A DNA stretch of 64,000 nucleotides from Legionella maioricensis (lineage in GTDB: Bacteria > Pseudomonadota > Gammaproteobacteria > Legionellales > Legionellaceae): NCBI RefSeq assembly GCF_023618015.1, contig NZ_JAJKBJ010000002.1, positions 234,371-298,370 on the forward strand, read 5' to 3'. The translations under genes were made by a program, and so were the position numbers. The notes under the pieces were generated by a model. The model had not been told where the DNA came from and did no database searches. It saw only the letters and a list, made by a program, of their open reading frames with translations. Shown here in pieces: positions 50,767-60,827 of the stretch (within the stretch, counting starts at the first letter, position 1; each line of letters begins with the position of its first letter).

Positions 50767-50999
50767 AGTTATTCTGGAAAGAGATTCAGGAATCTATGTT
50801 AACTGGATTAAGACCGAGTTTGAAGTCATCAATAGCCTTATTTGATCCCAATTAAGAAAGACCCCCCTATAAATTGAATTAAATCATGAAGATAGCAGTG
50901 ATTATTACGTGAATAAAAAATTATTCTATGGGCTTCTTTGAACATCAGCCCAGGTTTTTACCCATGAGTAGAAGCCTGGGATTTATTAGTAAATATTGA

Positions 51000-53111
51000 T
51001 TACTGAGTAAGAATACTCAGGCCAGTACCAGAATCCAGGCTCGGTGCTTGGTCTTCTTCTTCTCTCAGGTGTTGCATTTGAGCTCTATAACCGGTAGTTG
51101 GTTGAGGAAGGGTATTCGTTGATTCCACCGTTGCATCATGTGGATGAATTAATGGCGCAGAGGGATCTGCGAGCACCCCTTCTAAATTTTCAATAGTCTT
51201 TGGATCTATTTTTTTAATAGTAGTGGTGTTAATTGCTTGAGTTAGTGCATCCCTGAGTTCTTTTATCCCCTCTGTTAACAACTGGGTTAAAGGTTTTAAA
51301 CCAAAACTATTTTTGATCATAAAACCAACTCCTTCAAGCAGGGTTGCACCTATTGCCCCTAGCAGTTTTAACGGGTTATAGCCAATGTCTCCAATTAATT
51401 CATTAGTTCGTTTCCCAATAGCTTCCAGGGCCGACCCAACTGCATATAAAGTATATCCTCCAACATATCCCAGATTACCTACCAGACGAACTGTTTCCTT
51501 GGCCAAAGAGAGCGTGCTGTGGATTAGATCTACCATTACAGCATTAGTTACAGATTGTTGAACCTCATAGACGCGACCGTGCTCGGCTAATACTTTGCCT
51601 AACATATGGGTTAATTCAGATGGACTATTACTTAGGATTAATTCCTGGTGATGTTGTTCCAGTTGATCAAGGATTAGTTCGTATTTCTGGTCTACGGATT
51701 TCGTGTCATGCTTGATCAGATAATTGATTTCTTTACGTATTTGTTGTGTGCGATGTGTTTTACTTCGATCATCAGCAAAATTAAGCTCTGATTTTTCTCG
51801 CTCATATTGAAAAGTAACTCGATAGACTTCCTTTTCAAGAGCGTCTAATTTATTCATTTGCGCCGCATTTTCTTTTACCGAATCAGGTACCAGATCTGGA
51901 AATATTTGTTGCATACTGGTACAAGGTTCCAAATAATTATAGCCTCGCGGATCCCCTACAGAAATGTCTCCTTCAAGCCCTTTGACTCCACGCACGCCCA
52001 AGCTTCGGAATAACACCGGATCCGTTTTTCGCAGCTCTTCTAATTCTTGGATCACTTCTGCTTTTTCACTGCCGCTATCAGTAGGAAAGCGGCGATCCTT
52101 CATATTATTTTCAAAGAGATAGTTAAAGGATTTAGGGTAGGCTATTTTAAACAGTTCACGCTCTAATTGATTAACAAAAAATTCTGAATTTTTAACATAA
52201 AATTCAGCATGGTCATTTAAAGTTCGTTCCGTTCTGGGTGCTGGAATTCCATCATTTAATTTGGAAACAAGGCCTGATTTCAGATAGGCCGGTCGGTTTT
52301 GGTGATGCTCAGTAAATAACTTCAAGAGCTCTCTGGGACTAGGATTTGGTGGTAAGTCCACAGAAGGTCTTTTATTACCTGTTTCATCCAGGTAAGAATC
52401 ACTGAATGCTATTTGAGGCATCTTATCTTCGGCGAATTTCGTACCATTCTGGGTTAAAAATTGATGTAGGGCATACCACGCTAAGATAGGGCCACTATCC
52501 ATCTCTTTACTTTTAATTTTGGTAGTATCCGAATGATTCCCATACATTGGTAACAGAGTCACGTTGGTTTTTTGGGGATTGGCAACAATGATGCGGGTCA
52601 TATCTTGGGGTTTAAAATCCCGTCGTCGCTCATCTTTTTGGAGCACCGCTACATAGTTCGTTACTATCTCTGGAATTACCCTGCTTTCCTTAACGCTTTT
52701 ATCCATTAGACCTGCTACAGGATCCATAAGAAACAGATTTAAATCGAGCTGCTTTAAGCGTACTAATAGTTTTTTATCTTCAGTATTCAGAGATTCAGGG
52801 TCTTGATTTTCTTTCTTCTCTAACTCATCTTTTTTGCTTTGTAATATATTAGCAATACGAATACAGGTTACTGAGCCGCGACTAAATCCGGTCATATTAA
52901 TGCTGTTTTTATCATCTGATTGCGCTTTGAGCCATTTGATGATTTCTCTGGCTCCTTCTTCAGCGTTAGGTTGTACCTTACGCCCCAGCCAATCCGGACC
53001 GTTTAAATGAATACTCTTACTGACACAGCTTTTAGCAAATTGCGATACTATATTGTGGGTTTTTTCATGACTTTCCCCGGTGCCATAAGCAAACAAAGTG
53101 AAATTAGCCAT
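51000..53111 (-). CDS. Putative effector with Tle1/DUF2235-like alpha/beta-hydrolase domain
   Basis: The 703-aa protein begins NFTLFAYGTGESHEKTHN, like the start of Tle1/DUF2235 hydrolases (DGTGN...). The nucleophile elbow GFSRG is at 75-79 (Ser77), an Asp in LFLMDPVAG at 130 and a His in GNHSD at 193, so a full Ser-Asp-His triad is visible in the order and context of Tle1 phospholipases. The middle is helical. About 530-620 has hydrophobic amphipathic segments (LVGNLGYVGGYTLYAVGSAL) for membrane contact. The tail is acidic (HLREEEDQAPSLDSG). No VgrG or PAAR gene is near. CegC1 (Lpg0012), an L. pneumophila effector in a similar region, may be related, but this was not checked. Confidence 0.65.
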   Translation of the reverse strand: MANFTLFAYGTGESHEKTHNIVSQFAKSCVSKSIHLNGPDWLGRKVQPNAEEGAREIIKWLKAQSDDKNSINMTGFSRGSVTCIRIANILQSKKDELEKKENQDPESLNTEDKKLLVRLKQLDLNLFLMDPVAGLMDKSVKESRVIPEIVTNYVAVLQKDERRRDFKPQDMTRIIVANPQKTNVTLLPMYGNHSDTTKIKSKEMDSGPILAWYALHQFLTQNGTKFAEDKMPQIAFSDSYLDETGNKRPSVDLPPNPSPRELLKLFTEHHQNRPAYLKSGLVSKLNDGIPAPRTERTLNDHAEFYVKNSEFFVNQLERELFKIAYPKSFNYLFENNMKDRRFPTDSGSEKAEVIQELEELRKTDPVLFRSLGVRGVKGLEGDISVGDPRGYNYLEPCTSMQQIFPDLVPDSVKENAAQMNKLDALEKEVYRVTFQYEREKSELNFADDRSKTHRTQQIRKEINYLIKHDTKSVDQKYELILDQLEQHHQELILSNSPSELTHMLGKVLAEHGRVYEVQQSVTNAVMVDLIHSTLSLAKETVRLVGNLGYVGGYTLYAVGSALEAIGKRTNELIGDIGYNPLKLLGAIGATLLEGVGFMIKNSFGLKPLTQLLTEGIKELRDALTQAINTTTIKKIDPKTIENLEGVLADPSAPLIHPHDATVESTNTLPQPTTGYRAQMQHLREEEDQAPSLDSGTGLSILTQ

Positions 53112-53231
53112 ATTTTTTGCCCTCTGATGTCTTGCTTATAACTTAATTCTAACAAAGATATATTAACTTTTTATTAACAGCCTTCAGATTGATGTACTGA
53201 TTACGGATTTCGTCCCTCAAAGAGGCGTAAT

Positions 53232-54173
53232 ATGTACTATAATTTTGATGAAAACCAAAAATGGAGATTGATCATGTCCTCGAAGCATGAAAAGGGGAGT
53301 CCGGAGAATATTGATGTGATCCATCAACATTATATGGATATCATTAATGCCCTTCCTGATATCGTTTATTGGATTGATGTCGATTGCAATTTACTGGGGT
53401 GTAATAACAATTTCGTTTCTTTATTAGGAATACAAGAGTTACGCGATTTCAAAGGGACTCCTTATCAACAAATGACGAAATTCGGTCACTGGTCGGAAAA
53501 ACGCGTCGAGTCATTTAAGCTGGACGATATGAAAGTGATTTTCTCTGGAGAGGCTCGTAATAATGTGGAGGAACTTCCAGTAGTTAATGAGCAGGGCGAC
53601 ACGCTGTATTTTAGATCCAATCGTGTTCCTATGTATGATGAAAATAGAAATGTAGCCGGTATGGTGGTGATTTTAACGGATGTGAGCGCCATTAAAAAAT
53701 TGGAAAAACGTCTTGAGCCTGTTCCTCAGGAAAAGAGAGAAAACATCGATTTATTTAAAGACGGACGTTTGCCCAGCATCTTAATGATAGAAGATAATCT
53801 GGTGGCTCAAAATGTAGAAAAGGCTCTTTTAACTGGCTTAAATTGTCATGTTGATATAGCGGAAACTGGTGATAAAGCCTTAAAGTTATTTGATCCTGGA
53901 AAATATGATTTGGTTTTGATGGATATTGGTCTGGAGGATACTTCAGGCTATGTCGTGGCTAAACAATTGCGCAATAAGGAAAAAGATACTCTGCATCATG
54001 TCCCCATTATTGCATTGACAGGATATGAGGCTGATGTAGTTAAATATGATTGCGAACAATATTTCATGGAAGGAGCGATAACGAAACCGTTAACCAGTGA
54101 GCAAGCGGAACAGATTATTAAACATTATGTTTATCATCAGGATGTCTCTGTTGATGGGTTGAAGACGATATAA
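53232..54173 (+). CDS. PAS domain - response regulator receiver protein without kinase or output domain
   Basis: Residues about 35-155 form a PAS domain (INALPDIVYWIDVDCNLLGC near 39, LTDVSAIKK at the end). Residues 180-300 are a receiver domain with SILMIEDNLVAQN (acidic pair), LVLMDIGL (phospho-Asp), ALTGY (switch Thr) and ITKPL (Lys). No HisKA, HATPase, DNA-binding, GGDEF or EAL domain is present. This could be a signal sink, phosphorelay bridge or PAS-bound regulator. The PAS sequence resembles that of ArcB-type hybrid kinases. Two starts have Shine-Dalgarno support, ATG at 53232 (GAGG) and ATG at 53274 (GGAG); the first is given. Confidence 0.8.
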   Translation: MYYNFDENQKWRLIMSSKHEKGSPENIDVIHQHYMDIINALPDIVYWIDVDCNLLGCNNNFVSLLGIQELRDFKGTPYQQMTKFGHWSEKRVESFKLDDMKVIFSGEARNNVEELPVVNEQGDTLYFRSNRVPMYDENRNVAGMVVILTDVSAIKKLEKRLEPVPQEKRENIDLFKDGRLPSILMIEDNLVAQNVEKALLTGLNCHVDIAETGDKALKLFDPGKYDLVLMDIGLEDTSGYVVAKQLRNKEKDTLHHVPIIALTGYEADVVKYDCEQYFMEGAITKPLTSEQAEQIIKHYVYHQDVSVDGLKTI

Positions 54174-54242
54174 ATCATTTGGGCTTATTGAATTGGTGAT
54201 TGTTTCTCATTTTAAATGAATGGACAATGGTTGAATGTGACA

Positions 54243-54270
54243 ACCTCCACCTTACTGGTAACATGGAGGT
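54243..54270. terminator. Hairpin between convergent PAS-receiver and thiolase genes
   Basis: ACCTCCA (54243-54249) pairs with TGGAGGT (54264-54270) over a 14-nt loop. No strong T-run is adjacent. Confidence 0.4.
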
Positions 54271-54312
54271 ACAATTTAAACGGTATGGTTAATCTTCAAA
54301 TTAGCAGTAAAA

Positions 54313-55587
54313 TTAACGTTCAATAATGGCGGCTACACCCATGCCCCCTGCGGTGCATACGCTGAGCAATATACGGCCTTTACCTTTATTGGCCAAGATT
54401 TTAGCGGCAGAACCCACCAATCGTCCTCCGGTGGCGGCAAAAGGATGACCCAGAGCGAGACTGCCTCCTTTGACATTCATTTTTTGCGGATCAATGCTCC
54501 CTAGAGGTTGATCGCGACCTAGAGTGTTCTTGCAATAATCGGCTGACTCCCAGGCTTTCAAAGTACACAATACCTGGCCCGCAAAAGCCTCATGAATTTC
54601 ATAGTAATCAAAGTCCTGTAGACTCAGTTTATTTCTTGCTAATAAACGATTCACGGCGATGGTGGGGGCCATTAACAAGCCGGCGCCGTGTACGTAATCG
54701 ACCGCCGCGACTTCACAATCAACGAAATAAGCCAGCACCTCTAAGTTATTCGCCTTGGCCCACTCAGGAGAGCCTAATAACACCACTGAAGCTCCATCGG
54801 TTAAAGGGGTAGAATTCCCTGCAGTCAGACTGCCTTTATCCGAATGATCAAAGGCGGTTTTTAATCCCGCTAATTTTTGCAAGGTAGTGTCTTTGCGAGT
54901 AATCCCATCGCGCTTTAAATGACCAATGGGTACAATTAAATCATCATAGAAGCCTTCATCATAAGCTCGAGCTGCATTTTGGTGCGATTGCAGGGCTAAT
55001 TCATCTTGAGCCATTCTGCTAATTTGCCATTCTTTAACCATGAGTTCGCAATGATCTCCCATTGTTAAACCGGTGCGTGGTTCACGTACCTCTGGCAAAA
55101 GCGGTTTTAACATGCTTAAGCGGAATTTCTTGAGGGCAGCAAAGCGCTCTTTAAACCCGCGCGCTTGTTTGTATTCGATTAAAAAATGAGTCAATCTTCG
55201 TTGACCTATTAAAGGAATGTCTGAATTGGTGTCAGTACCGCCGCCAATCCCTGCCGCAATTTGTTCACTGGCGATTTTTAAGGCAATAAGATTGACCGCT
55301 TCCAAACCGGTGCCGCAAGCACGCTGAATGGTTAAACCAGGTGTTTCTGGCGACAGTTCACTGCCCAATACAACTTCTCGGGCCAAATTCCAGTCAAAGG
55401 GATGATTTATCACTGCTCCTGCAATCAGATCTCCTAATAACTTCCCTTGTATTTTTGTTTTACTTATCAAATCAGCCAGTGCTGTGCCTAACAAATCCTG
55501 ATTTGATTTATTCATATATTGGGTTTGCGATTTTACAAAGGGGGTGCGGGAACTGGATAGAATAGCCACTTTTTTTCCGAAGCTCAT
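54313..55587 (-). CDS. Acetyl-CoA C-acyltransferase (thiolase, FadI-like)
   Basis: The 424-aa thiolase has the catalytic Cys in QRACGTGLEAV near 90, the region NVKGGSLALGHPFAATGGR near 375 (His) and the second Cys in CTAGGMG near 415. Thiolases cleave 3-ketoacyl-CoA in fatty-acid oxidation or condense acetyl-CoA, for example towards polyhydroxybutyrate. The family length is longer than the short biosynthetic type, which favours a FadI-like role. AAAGGAG precedes ATG. No fadJ is adjacent. Confidence 0.87.
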   Translation of the reverse strand: MSFGKKVAILSSSRTPFVKSQTQYMNKSNQDLLGTALADLISKTKIQGKLLGDLIAGAVINHPFDWNLAREVVLGSELSPETPGLTIQRACGTGLEAVNLIALKIASEQIAAGIGGGTDTNSDIPLIGQRRLTHFLIEYKQARGFKERFAALKKFRLSMLKPLLPEVREPRTGLTMGDHCELMVKEWQISRMAQDELALQSHQNAARAYDEGFYDDLIVPIGHLKRDGITRKDTTLQKLAGLKTAFDHSDKGSLTAGNSTPLTDGASVVLLGSPEWAKANNLEVLAYFVDCEVAAVDYVHGAGLLMAPTIAVNRLLARNKLSLQDFDYYEIHEAFAGQVLCTLKAWESADYCKNTLGRDQPLGSIDPQKMNVKGGSLALGHPFAATGGRLVGSAAKILANKGKGRILLSVCTAGGMGVAAIIER

Positions 55588-55741
55588 GTTAACTCCTTTA
55601 ACAAATGATTTAGCTTGAATTGGGCAGTTGATTCACAGTAAATTTAACTGAGTTTCGCTTTAAGAATATATCAAAAAGAAAAATTCGCTATACTTTTCTT
55701 GCGAAAAAGAAGAACAACATTTTGTAAAATAAGGACATGCA

Positions 55742-56365
55742 ATGTATACACTATATTCGTTTGGTACACCTAATGGTATAAAACCGACTATTATGCTGGA
55801 AGAGTTAAAGCAACCTTATACGATTAAAATAATCGATATTTCTAAGGGCGAGCAATTTGATCCTGACTTTTTAAAAATTTCTCCAAACAATAAAATACCG
55901 GTCTTGTATGATCAGGCCAATGATTTTTATTTATTTGAAAGTGTCGCGATTTTGCAATATCTGGCCGAGAAGCATGACCGGTTTTTACCTAAATCCTTAA
56001 AAGATAAATACCATATATTACAATGGTGTTATTTCCAGGCGGCCCATATAGGTCCAATGTTTGGTCAATTTGGTCATTTTCACCGTTTTACAGAAGAAAA
56101 AATTCCCTACGCAATGAAGCGATATGCTGATGAATGTTCTCGTTTAATGGGAGTAATGGAACAGCAATTGGCCCAATTTCCCTATATAGGCGGTACAGAT
56201 TATACTGTGGCGGATATGGCTATATGGCCTTGGGTTTACTGTTTTCAGTTTTTTTACCAGGAGCCTATTGATCCAAAACAGTTTCCCAGTTTAATGAAAT
56301 GGTATGAACATATTAGCGAGCGACCAGCGGTTAAAGCCTCTTTAGCAGCTTACGGTCGCTCTTGA
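55742..56365 (+). CDS. Glutathione S-transferase, YfcG-like
   Basis: The 207-aa product has a thioredoxin-like N-terminal domain with TPNGIKPTIMLEEL and SPNNKIPVLYDQ and an all-alpha C-terminal domain with the N-capping motif YTVADMAIWPWV near 157. The TPNG and SPNNKIP motifs are typical of YfcG, a glutathione-dependent disulfide reductase. AAGGA lies just upstream of ATG. A strong terminator follows. Confidence 0.9.
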   Translation: MYTLYSFGTPNGIKPTIMLEELKQPYTIKIIDISKGEQFDPDFLKISPNNKIPVLYDQANDFYLFESVAILQYLAEKHDRFLPKSLKDKYHILQWCYFQAAHIGPMFGQFGHFHRFTEEKIPYAMKRYADECSRLMGVMEQQLAQFPYIGGTDYTVADMAIWPWVYCFQFFYQEPIDPKQFPSLMKWYEHISERPAVKASLAAYGRS

Positions 56366-56390
56366 GCGTCCGCAGATTATAAAAAAGCAT

Positions 56391-56419
56391 AAACCCGCGA
56401 TAGGCGGGTTTTTTATTTT
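56391..56419 (+). terminator. Rho-independent terminator of the GST gene
   Basis: AAACCCGC pairs with GCGGGTTT over a GATAG loop, followed by TTTTATTTT. It lies 25 nt after the stop. Confidence 0.9.
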
Positions 56420-56495
56420 CATTTGTGTTCTTTTTTTGATTATTGCGTCTTAACCTTCTAAGCTTAAGTATACGATGATGTCCTAAGCATTTTAT

Positions 56496-59429
56496 ATGTT
56501 AGATAAAAAATCTGGGCGTGAACTAATGAGCTTAAGCCACGGAATCAATAGTGAGGGTCCAAGTACTCATAAATTAGAACGTGAATTAATGAGTCGCCTC
56601 ATTGATTTTTGTCACGCCGATGCTTCTGTGCGCTCTTTTAGCGAACATACATTAACTCTTCTTAATAAACACCCCCTGCTAAAAGATAAGATTACAGGAA
56701 TTTGGCGCTATGATTTGGAGCAAATCAGTATTATTGCCCCTGAGCATTTAAACAGTGATATTCAAGAAGAGCTGGAAAGATCTCCTCCGCGAATAAAAAA
56801 ATGGCAGTCTTTAAAAATCAGTTATGCTTCGCTTAGAACGCAGCGAATAGAAAAAATAACCAGCCGGATTGATATTTGTCTTGAAAAAGCACATAACAAT
56901 TTATTTTATTTTAGTATTTGGAGTGAATTATCCAAAGAGGTTCTGAAATTATTAACGCCCTTTTTAAAGAGTTTTTTTGGGGTTTTTAATGTTTGTCTGT
57001 TGAATATATTGAATAAAAAAAGGGTAAAACTATTAAACACCATTCTTGAAAGAGCTGTTGATTCCATAGAAATCACCAATGAAGAGGCAGTGATTCAATA
57101 CGTCAATCCTGCTTTCGAACGAATCACTCTTTATAAAGCCTTCGAAGCAATTAACAAAACGGTTGCTTCTTTATTACGTTCGCCCAAAGAAGATGAGCGC
57201 TTATTTGAGCATATTAAACAAGAGCTGGAAGCTGGAAACACCTGGCATGGGCGAATAAAATCCAGAAAAAAGGACGGCAGTGATTGGATTGCTCAAACAG
57301 TGATTGTGCCTGTAGTGGATGATGAGTCGGGTAAAATTACTCAACATATTGCCATAAAACAAGATATCACGGAGCAGGTGAATTATCTCAATCAATTAAA
57401 AATTAGTGAAGAACGTTATCGAAATCTGATGAATGCAGCTTCAGATGCGATTTTCATTCATGATTTAAACGGTTTATTTTTAGAAACGAATACTGCAGCC
57501 TGCAAGTCTTTAGGCTATTCTGCTGAAGAATTACGTCGCTGTCATGTTTGGGACATAGAAGTGGGAGCCTCTCCGGAAGTATTAAATCAGATGTGGCTAG
57601 ACTTGCAAAATGGACCGATTAAGTTGGAAGGACGACACCGTCGAAAAGATGGAACTACATTTCCTGTGGATGTTCGTTTAGGCATATTTAATGCGACGGG
57701 AGAAAAATTAGTCTTGGCTATAGTCAGAGACATTTCTGTGCAAAAACAATCTGAAGCGACTATTAAACAATTGACTCGGGCTTTAGAGCAAAGTCCGATA
57801 TTCGTGTTGATAACTGATCGAAGGGGGACAATAGAATACGCCAATGCAAAAGTTATGGAGCAAACAGGTTATTCGCCTGAAGAAATTTTGGGACAAAATC
57901 CACGTGTTTTACAATCTGGTCACACGCCACCCGAAACTTATCAGAACATGTGGAGTCATCTTATCCGTGGGGATGAATGGCGAGGTGAGTTACTAAATAA
58001 AAATAAAAAAGGAGAACTTTTTTGGGTATCGGCCATTATTTCTCCATTACGTGATGAAAACGAAATCACTCATTATTTAGCGGTAATGGAAGATATATCG
58101 CAGAAGAAAAGCTATGAGGAAATGCTCAAACATCACGCAACGTATGATAATTTAACCAATTTGCCTAATCGCCTCTATGGATACAGTCGATTAGAGCATG
58201 CAGTAGCAAAAGCACAGGTCAACAAAAAAAAATTGGCTGTTTTATTTTTGGACCTCGATGAGTTTAAGCACATCAATGATTCATTGGGACATGCAGTGGG
58301 TGACTTACTATTAAAAGCGTTATCTGAGCGCTATTTATCGATTATCAGACAGACCGACACTATTGCCCGCTTAGGGGGTGATGAGTTCATGATGATTTTA
58401 GAAAACTTAAATCATGTGGGGGATGCTGAACTGGTTGCAAAAAAATGTCTTGAAGTGTGTTTGCGGCCCTTTGTGATTGAATCCCATAAACTTTCAGTTT
58501 CTTCAAGTATTGGAATTGCCGTTTTTCCAGAGCACGGAAAAGATGCCAAAACGTTGATGCGTAATGCGGATGCCGCGATGTATCAAAGTAAGCTAAATAA
58601 TAAAAATAATTGGACGGTATTCATTAGTACCATGGCTAATGTGGCTTCTAACCGGATTCGTATTAAAGCCGAATTAGACCAGGCAATGCTCCGCGATGAA
58701 TTATATCTTTGTTATCAACCCATCATTGATATTAGAAATAATACTTTATTTGCTGCCGAGGCCTTACTGCGTTGGCAAAGTCCCACCTTAGGTTATGTTT
58801 TGCCTGATCAGATTATTCCTATAGCCGAAGAAACCGGTTTAATAGTGGATTTAGGGTATTGGATATTTAAAAAAGTATGCATCCAAGTTAAAGAATGGCA
58901 AATAACGACGGGTAAGAATCTAAAAGTTGCGGTAAATATTTCTACTCAGCAATTAAAACAAAACGATTTTGTTAACAAAATAAAATTAATTTTAAAAGAA
59001 ACTGCTCTTTCTCCAGAGTCATTAATTTTTGAAATTACTGAATCTGCTTTTCTTGATGATTCAAAATTTATTTTATCACAATTAGATCTGCTGAATGAAA
59101 TGGGGATTCATTGCTCCCTGTCTGATTTTGGTATGAATTATTCCTCTTTAAAGTCCTGGCATTCCTATCCTTTTAAGATTTTAAAAATCGACCGATCCTT
59201 TATTCAAGGGGTCAATACGAACAATAATGACTTAAGTCTGGTGAATAGTATTATTGCCATGTCACGAAATTTAAAATTAACGGTGGTGGCTGAGGGCGTA
59301 GAAACAATAGAGCAATTAAAATTAATGCGCACCATGAATTGTGATATGGTGCAGGGCTGGTATTTTTCTGAAGCATTAAGTAGTGAACAGTTTTTATTGT
59401 ACTTGAATAATCAATTGAAGAACCTGTGA
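56496..59429 (+). CDS. PAS-PAS-PAS-GGDEF-EAL cyclic-di-GMP protein
   Basis: The 977-aa protein has an N-terminal region without clear domain (1-170), three PAS domains (about 180-300, 305-430, 430-545), a GGDEF domain with the intact signature ARLGGDEF near 622-629 and an EAL domain (about 725-975). The EAL signature EALLRW is near 755, ITESAF and KIDRSF are present, but the motif usually written DDFGTGYSSL reads SDFGMNYSSL. The first Asp is a metal ligand, so phosphodiesterase activity is doubtful. Diguanylate cyclase activity is likely. No membrane segment is evident, so sensing should be cytosolic. The start at 56496 lacks a clear Shine-Dalgarno; ATG at 56526 is an alternative. Confidence 0.9.
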   Translation: MLDKKSGRELMSLSHGINSEGPSTHKLERELMSRLIDFCHADASVRSFSEHTLTLLNKHPLLKDKITGIWRYDLEQISIIAPEHLNSDIQEELERSPPRIKKWQSLKISYASLRTQRIEKITSRIDICLEKAHNNLFYFSIWSELSKEVLKLLTPFLKSFFGVFNVCLLNILNKKRVKLLNTILERAVDSIEITNEEAVIQYVNPAFERITLYKAFEAINKTVASLLRSPKEDERLFEHIKQELEAGNTWHGRIKSRKKDGSDWIAQTVIVPVVDDESGKITQHIAIKQDITEQVNYLNQLKISEERYRNLMNAASDAIFIHDLNGLFLETNTAACKSLGYSAEELRRCHVWDIEVGASPEVLNQMWLDLQNGPIKLEGRHRRKDGTTFPVDVRLGIFNATGEKLVLAIVRDISVQKQSEATIKQLTRALEQSPIFVLITDRRGTIEYANAKVMEQTGYSPEEILGQNPRVLQSGHTPPETYQNMWSHLIRGDEWRGELLNKNKKGELFWVSAIISPLRDENEITHYLAVMEDISQKKSYEEMLKHHATYDNLTNLPNRLYGYSRLEHAVAKAQVNKKKLAVLFLDLDEFKHINDSLGHAVGDLLLKALSERYLSIIRQTDTIARLGGDEFMMILENLNHVGDAELVAKKCLEVCLRPFVIESHKLSVSSSIGIAVFPEHGKDAKTLMRNADAAMYQSKLNNKNNWTVFISTMANVASNRIRIKAELDQAMLRDELYLCYQPIIDIRNNTLFAAEALLRWQSPTLGYVLPDQIIPIAEETGLIVDLGYWIFKKVCIQVKEWQITTGKNLKVAVNISTQQLKQNDFVNKIKLILKETALSPESLIFEITESAFLDDSKFILSQLDLLNEMGIHCSLSDFGMNYSSLKSWHSYPFKILKIDRSFIQGVNTNNNDLSLVNSIIAMSRNLKLTVVAEGVETIEQLKLMRTMNCDMVQGWYFSEALSSEQFLLYLNNQLKNL

Positions 59430-59495
59430 CGAGGGAGCTTCTGAAATAGGCATGAGGCCACATTTTAGAGAACCCTCGCTTCACTCTGGATGACG
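59429..59495. repeat. Dispersed repeat, copy C (left end missing)
   Basis: The 67-bp segment from CGAGGGAGCTTCTGAAATAG to CTTCACTCTGGATGACG matches the central and right parts of copy B at 21299-21385. The left palindrome arm is absent. It begins inside the stop codon of the GGDEF-EAL gene. Confidence 0.75.
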
Positions 59496-59617
59496 TTTCT
59501 TAAGTAAATGGTAGTGAGCCTTTCTCGAACCATGAGGTTATCGACATTTACTCTTACTACGCAATAATTCGATTTATAGCTATACTCCGCAACTATTTTA
59601 ATAAAAGGATATCAGTA

Positions 59618-60631
59618 ATGTACTCTTTAGATTGGCCTCGTGTTTATGGTAAACCAGAATCTACTGCGAGTTTCAAGTTGGTGCCTGAAGATTTTCAAGT
59701 CAATGAATTTTTTGAAGGGCAGTTTAGCGGTGAAGGAGAACATATTGTTCTTAAAATTGAAAAAAGAGGATTAACTACAGAGGACGTTGTTAAATCTTTG
59801 GCTCGGGTAATTAATAAACCGGTAAAATTAATCAGTTACGCCGGTTTAAAAGACCGTCAAGCACTGACTACCCAATGGCTGAGTATTCATGCTCCCGGGG
59901 AGGAAATTGAGGGAATAAATACCTTGGAGGGCTCGGGCTGGCGAGTACTGGAATGCACACGTCATAATAAAAAACTAAGGCCAGGATTTTTAACGGGAAA
60001 TCATTTTGTCATGAAATTACGAGAAGTTTCTAATGCAGATGATTTGGTGCAACGTATAGAGCAAATAAAAGTAACCGGCGTTCCTAATTATTTCGGTGAG
60101 CAGCGTTTTGGTCGCGAGGGGGGCAACTTAGTAAAAGCTGAGGAGCTTTTGGTTCAGGGGCGAAAAGTTAAAGATCGATTTTTAAAGGGCATGTACTGCT
60201 CTGCAGCGCGTTCATGGCTTTATAATTTAATTCTAGCAAAGCGAGTTAAAGAATTAACCTGGAACACTCCTCTTGTTGGTGACGTCATGCAACTTAACGG
60301 TTCAAATAGTATTTTTGTTATTGATGAAATTGAAGAGGAGATAGTCCGTCGGATTAAAGAGAAAGACATTTCTCCAGCAAGCCCTTTACCTGGAAAAGGA
60401 AAGAATATGGTAAAAGGTACTGCCTTACAGATCATTGAAACAGTTTATGCCGATTGGCTGCCGTGGTTGGCAGGTATGGAAAAACAAGGATTAGAGGAAG
60501 CCTGGCGAGCGAATATCCTTCACGTAGAACGTTTTGAATATACCCTTAAGGAGCAAATGGCTGAATTATCTTTTACTCTACCCGCAGGTTCTTATGCTAC
60601 TGCTGTATTACGTGAATTAGTTCTTTATTAA
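59618..60631 (+). CDS. truD: tRNA pseudouridine(13) synthase TruD
   Basis: The 337-aa enzyme makes pseudouridine at position 13 of tRNA-Glu and others. The catalytic Asp is in [15 protein letters not shown] near 73-87, and the family motifs [10 protein letters not shown] and [16 protein letters not shown] follow. It has AAGGA upstream of ATG. It is not in the usual surE-ispF cluster here. Confidence 0.95.
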   Translation: MYSLDWPRVYGKPESTASFKLVPEDFQVNEFFEGQFSGEGEHIVLKIEKRGLTTEDVVKSLARVINKPVKLISYAGLKDRQALTTQWLSIHAPGEEIEGINTLEGSGWRVLECTRHNKKLRPGFLTGNHFVMKLREVSNADDLVQRIEQIKVTGVPNYFGEQRFGREGGNLVKAEELLVQGRKVKDRFLKGMYCSAARSWLYNLILAKRVKELTWNTPLVGDVMQLNGSNSIFVIDEIEEEIVRRIKEKDISPASPLPGKGKNMVKGTALQIIETVYADWLPWLAGMEKQGLEEAWRANILHVERFEYTLKEQMAELSFTLPAGSYATAVLRELVLY

Positions 60632-60827
60632 TCGGTATTTTAACCTAAGACTAACAGCAGGTAACGATGAGGCTAATCATGTCGATCTAACTCTGTCTAT
60701 ACAGCTGGGTCTCCTCTGACTAACGACACACCCTTTCCTGTGGCGCCTGTGACTCAAGAGTCTCCAAAAAAGGATGAGGAACAAGATAGGTCAGAGAGAC
60801 CCCATCTTTAAAGAAAGCAGCACAGGA

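Noticed and set aside
51000..53111. A type VI secretion locus around the Tle1-like gene
   Set aside because: No VgrG, PAAR, immunity or Tss gene lies nearby; neighbours are coq7 and a PAS-receiver gene.
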